Position numbers and translations under genes: made by a program. Shown piece by piece: positions 61,437 to 64,000 of a stretch of 64,000 nt of DNA; the stretch's first letter is position 1; the number at the start of each line of letters is the position of its first letter. The DNA comes from Ophiosphaerella korrae (lineage: Eukaryota > Ascomycota > Dothideomycetes > Pleosporales > Phaeosphaeriaceae): positions 1 to 64,000 of the forward strand of contig JALNQF010000045.1 of the NCBI GenBank assembly GCA_028456385.1, read 5' to 3'. Below the pieces are notes generated by a model. That model ran no database searches. It had not been told where the DNA came from and saw only the letters and a program-made list of their open reading frames with translations.

Positions 61437-63770
61437 GTTCTTTTATTTATCTATTTTTTTAAGAAGTTATTCTAGATCTACTTCTATTTCTATATTATTA
61501 AATTAGGTCTACTTAGATTTAAGAAATTTAGTCTCTCTTTTGTAATTATTTTATATAGCTAGAATAGGTACTAAAGGCTCTTAGGTCTTAAACTTTACTA
61601 TAGTAATATATGTAGTTTTAGTAATATCTTTCTCTACTAGATCCTCTTTTATTTTTAGTTACTATATCTAGAATCTATTGTATTCTTCTACGCTTACTAT
61701 TCTATCTTCTTCTAAATTATCTATTATACCTCTAAGTAAGTTTATTACTACTATTATCTAAGGCTATACTAGTTATTATATTATAGGGTTTAGTATTACC
61801 TAAGAGTCTATTTCTCTATACTTTAGGTTTTATATTCTCTACTAGATATACTAGATTATTATATTATTCTAGTTACCTCTTACTCTAATCTATTTAATAA
61901 ACTCTTAGTAAGTTAGCTCTATACTCTATTAGTATCTTCTAGTTTCTAGATTAAACTAAATCTATCTATTAAGTATTAAGGCTTTTCTTTCTTTATAGTT
62001 ATTAATATAGTAATTTAGGTCTCTATACCTAATATAACTATAAAAGTCTAAACTTATACTTACTATATTATTCTAATACTAAAGTTCTATACTATTCTAA
62101 AATAGTAGTAAAAAGTTCTTTTAAAATTATAGCCTTATTATAAAAGGCGTTACTAACTATAAGTTTACTATAGCTTAAAGAGTCTATAGATACTTATCTA
62201 CTTTAATTTATTTTTTTATAACTAAGTATACCTCTAGTAGCTAAATAAGCTCTTAGGCTCTAGTATTTAGGTTATTTATAGCTATAAAAGTAATTACTTA
62301 AAGTTTTATTATTTTAAAGTATTCTATAAGATTATTAACTTCTAATTATATAACTTCTATTCTTAGAAGTATTTAGACTTTCTTTTATCTTTAAGTTTAG
62401 TTATAAGAGTTAAGTATAAGCTTTATATTAAGAAGCCTAAATATTCCTTTAGGTATTATATATAGCTATTTCTTATAGCTTATAAGCTTTAGTACGCTTA
62501 TAGTTCTCTTAAAAGCTAGGTTAAAACGTTCTACTTATAGGTCTCTTTATACTAGCTAGTTAAAGTACTTCTAGATTATTTAAAAGTTAAAGTCTTTTAC
62601 ATTTTTATTACTTAGGTTATATTTATTAAAGACTTTTTATAGGTAGTACTTATTAAGTCTTTTTACTAGGTAGTATCTCTTTATAGCCTTTATAATTGTT
62701 TTTACTTTTTAGTACTTTATAAACTAAGGGCTAAAGTTATTAAAGCAGTCTTAGAGAGAGAGGTCGTCTATAAGTAAGTATTACTATAGCTAGGTTTAGA
62801 GTACTTCTTCTATCTTTTCTTGTTATACCTTATTAGACTCTTAGAACTTATTTCTTATTACCTCTCTAACTTTTACTTAATCTTTAGCTTTCTCTACTTC
62901 TATAAACTTAGTTATACTTTATTTAATAATATCTTTTCTTATCTTATTACTAAACGTAATAACGTTATAGATCTAGTCTCTAATAGGCTATCTATAAAAG
63001 ATTACTTGTTCTTTAATACTATCTAGAAACTCTATTATATTAGTACTAGTAAACTTAAACTTCTTATCTATAAATAGGTTTTGTTTACTAATATATACTC
63101 TACTACTCTATTCTACTATTATTTTAATAGCTACTATAAGCTAGCTAAATATCTCTAAAGATATTTTAATTATTAGTTAGAGTATATTTAGGATAGTAGA
63201 GCTATTATCTATTATTAGTATACTAATTCTTTTAAGTATATCTTATAGTCTTTTAGGTATTAGGTTTAGGAGTCTTAAGTTATATAAAGAAGTTCTTAGC
63301 TAGTAAAGAGATAGCTTTAGTATAGTCTCTTTATTAGATAATAGGTTAGATCTTATAGCTTAGAATTACTTTATAATATTCTTTTCTTTACTACTCTCTT
63401 TATACGTTATTTATCTATAATTGTAGTATACTACTTACTACTACTAGGCTATTTCTTCTTACTATACTACTTATTATCCTTTTCTATCCTTACTATTTCT
63501 TACTAGTTGTTTTTTCTATTTTAATATTCCTATTATCTATACTTCTACTAGCTATTTATTAGGTACCTAAGGGCTTATTAAGAGCTTCTCTAATATTTTC
63601 TATTAGCCTCTTTTATTTTTAGCTAGTTGTACTACTAGCCTTTTATACTACTTGTAGCCTTTTAGGTCTTAGGCTCTATATATTTATAGCGTATTCCTAT
63701 TTTTATACTTATACTTATACTATCTTATTCTTATATAAAATAAGGTAGCTTATCCTAAGTTTTATATATA
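61437..63770 (-). pseudogene. Element M, probable gag-like 5' region
   Basis: This is the continuation of M to the right of J. On the minus strand, around 62350-62880, a Lys/Leu-rich frame is legible through stops (VKDFNF, VERFNLAF, YLKEYLGF) and would suit an alpha-helical Gag. No zinc knuckle or LTR was identified, so the Gag assignment rests on position upstream of protease and RT. Short plus-strand open frames here (such as 62820-63026) have no recognisable content. Confidence 0.4.
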
Positions 63771-63835
63771 TACCTATTCCTATACCTATTCCTATGCCTA
63801 TTCCTATACCTATTCCTATACCTATTCCTATACCT
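63771..63835. repeat. 12-bp tandem repeat (CCTATTCCTATA)
   Basis: A little over five copies of a 12-bp unit, itself two 6-bp variants, with one G variant (CCTATGCC). On the minus strand it would read as alternating Gly-Ile if translated. It lies upstream of M's putative gag and is not a telomere repeat. Confidence 0.85.
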
Positions 63836-64000
63836 TACGCAATAGTGTATAAGCTAGTACTCCTAAAGCTAAGGTTGTAGGTTTAAGTTTTGCGTTAGTC
63901 GCTATTTATTATAGGGTTATGTACCTAATATAGATCTAGAGCCTAAGGGCTTATTAGTCTTAGAGAACTTAAACTTTATTAGCTAAACTAACTCTAAACA
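63836..64000. other. Unassigned sequence at the right edge
   Basis: No gene or repeat end is recognised. It shares short motifs with 63549-63575 (GCTATTTATTA and CCTAAGGGCTTATTA), which may mark a degenerate direct repeat or LTR of M, but this is not established. Confidence 0.3.

Larger units (their letters stand above)
51533..63770 (-). mobile_element. Element M: second Ty3-type retroelement on the minus strand, host of J
   Basis: Read right to left: a probable gag-like region (about 61437-63100), protease (about 53100-53460) and RT (51533 to about 52240), interrupted by J at 53944/61437 (GTTCT duplication). The sequence family is distinct from A-J: its RT reads with FLEEF, SLIDFF and VKGLKIDYN blocks, like a common fungal gypsy lineage (SLIDFFSGY, DDIGVKGPKT). 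RNase H and integrase should lie left of 51533 but are replaced by the end of H. No LTR was identified with confidence. Confidence 0.72.

Noticed and set aside
62820..63026. 68-codon plus-strand open frame
   Set aside because: It lies opposite the probable gag of M, with low-complexity Leu/Tyr/Ser content and no relative elsewhere in the window. It is best explained as chance.
63771..63835. Telomere repeat
   Set aside because: The unit is CCTATTCCTATA, not CCCTAA, and sequence continues beyond it.
1..64000. Mitochondrial or bacterial AT-rich genome
   Set aside because: AT richness follows the RIP dinucleotide pattern, and the content is nuclear fungal transposons with 5-bp or TA target duplications.

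Overview
This 64-kb window is a nest of transposable elements inactivated by repeat-induced point mutation (RIP). It most likely comes from an AT-rich compartment (subtelomere, pericentromere or TE island) of a filamentous ascomycete. CpA and TpG are strongly depleted and TpA is in large excess. Element pairs that should be identical differ almost only by C/T and G/A transitions, and former Gln/Trp codons have become TAA/TAG on both strands. No host gene, rRNA or tRNA gene was found, and every protein call is a broken relic read through RIP-type stops.

Most of the window is one group of Ty3/gypsy chromoviruses (LTR, gag with two zinc knuckles, protease, RT, RNase H, integrase, chromodomain, LTR), about 7 kb each. 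I name them A to J. A (3458-10408) and C (10611-17683) sit inside B (about 446-21499). B abuts D (minus strand, 21500-37414). E (minus, 21838-35980) sits in D, and F (28276-35310) sits in E. G (37823-38769) is a fragment. H (38770-51532) abuts G, and I (43279-50410) sits in H. J (53945-61436) carries solo LTR K (55234-55692). Perfect or RIP-altered 5-bp target duplications support A, C, E, F, I, J, K and a separate 174-bp LTR-like element (36013-36186).

Two other element types are present. One is a 1851-bp Fot1/pogo DNA transposon (1496-3346) with 55-bp inverted repeats, plus a 408-bp piece of a relative (37415-37822) lying between D and G. The other is a second Ty3-type retroelement on the minus strand, M (51533-53944 and 61437 to about 63770), which has recognisable protease and RT and hosts J.

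The most interesting result is a probable antisense gene at the 3' end of the chromoviruses, between the chromodomain and the 3' LTR and opposite to gag-pol. Eight elements carry it. It reads from within the 3' LTR through exon 1, a constant 46-nt intron (GTAAGT/GTAGGT/GTATAT to AG, sometimes RIP-altered), and exon 2. A Trp codon is split by the intron and is followed by Arg-Ala-(Val/Ile)-Asn. Exon lengths differ between elements only by multiples of three. I do not recognise the product.

Other points: two insertions used the same 5-bp site in gag; H looks like a recombinant; B and H have internal deletions; U3 tandem repeats vary in number; a palindrome is conserved in the LTRs; and a few short or younger copies escaped heavy RIP.
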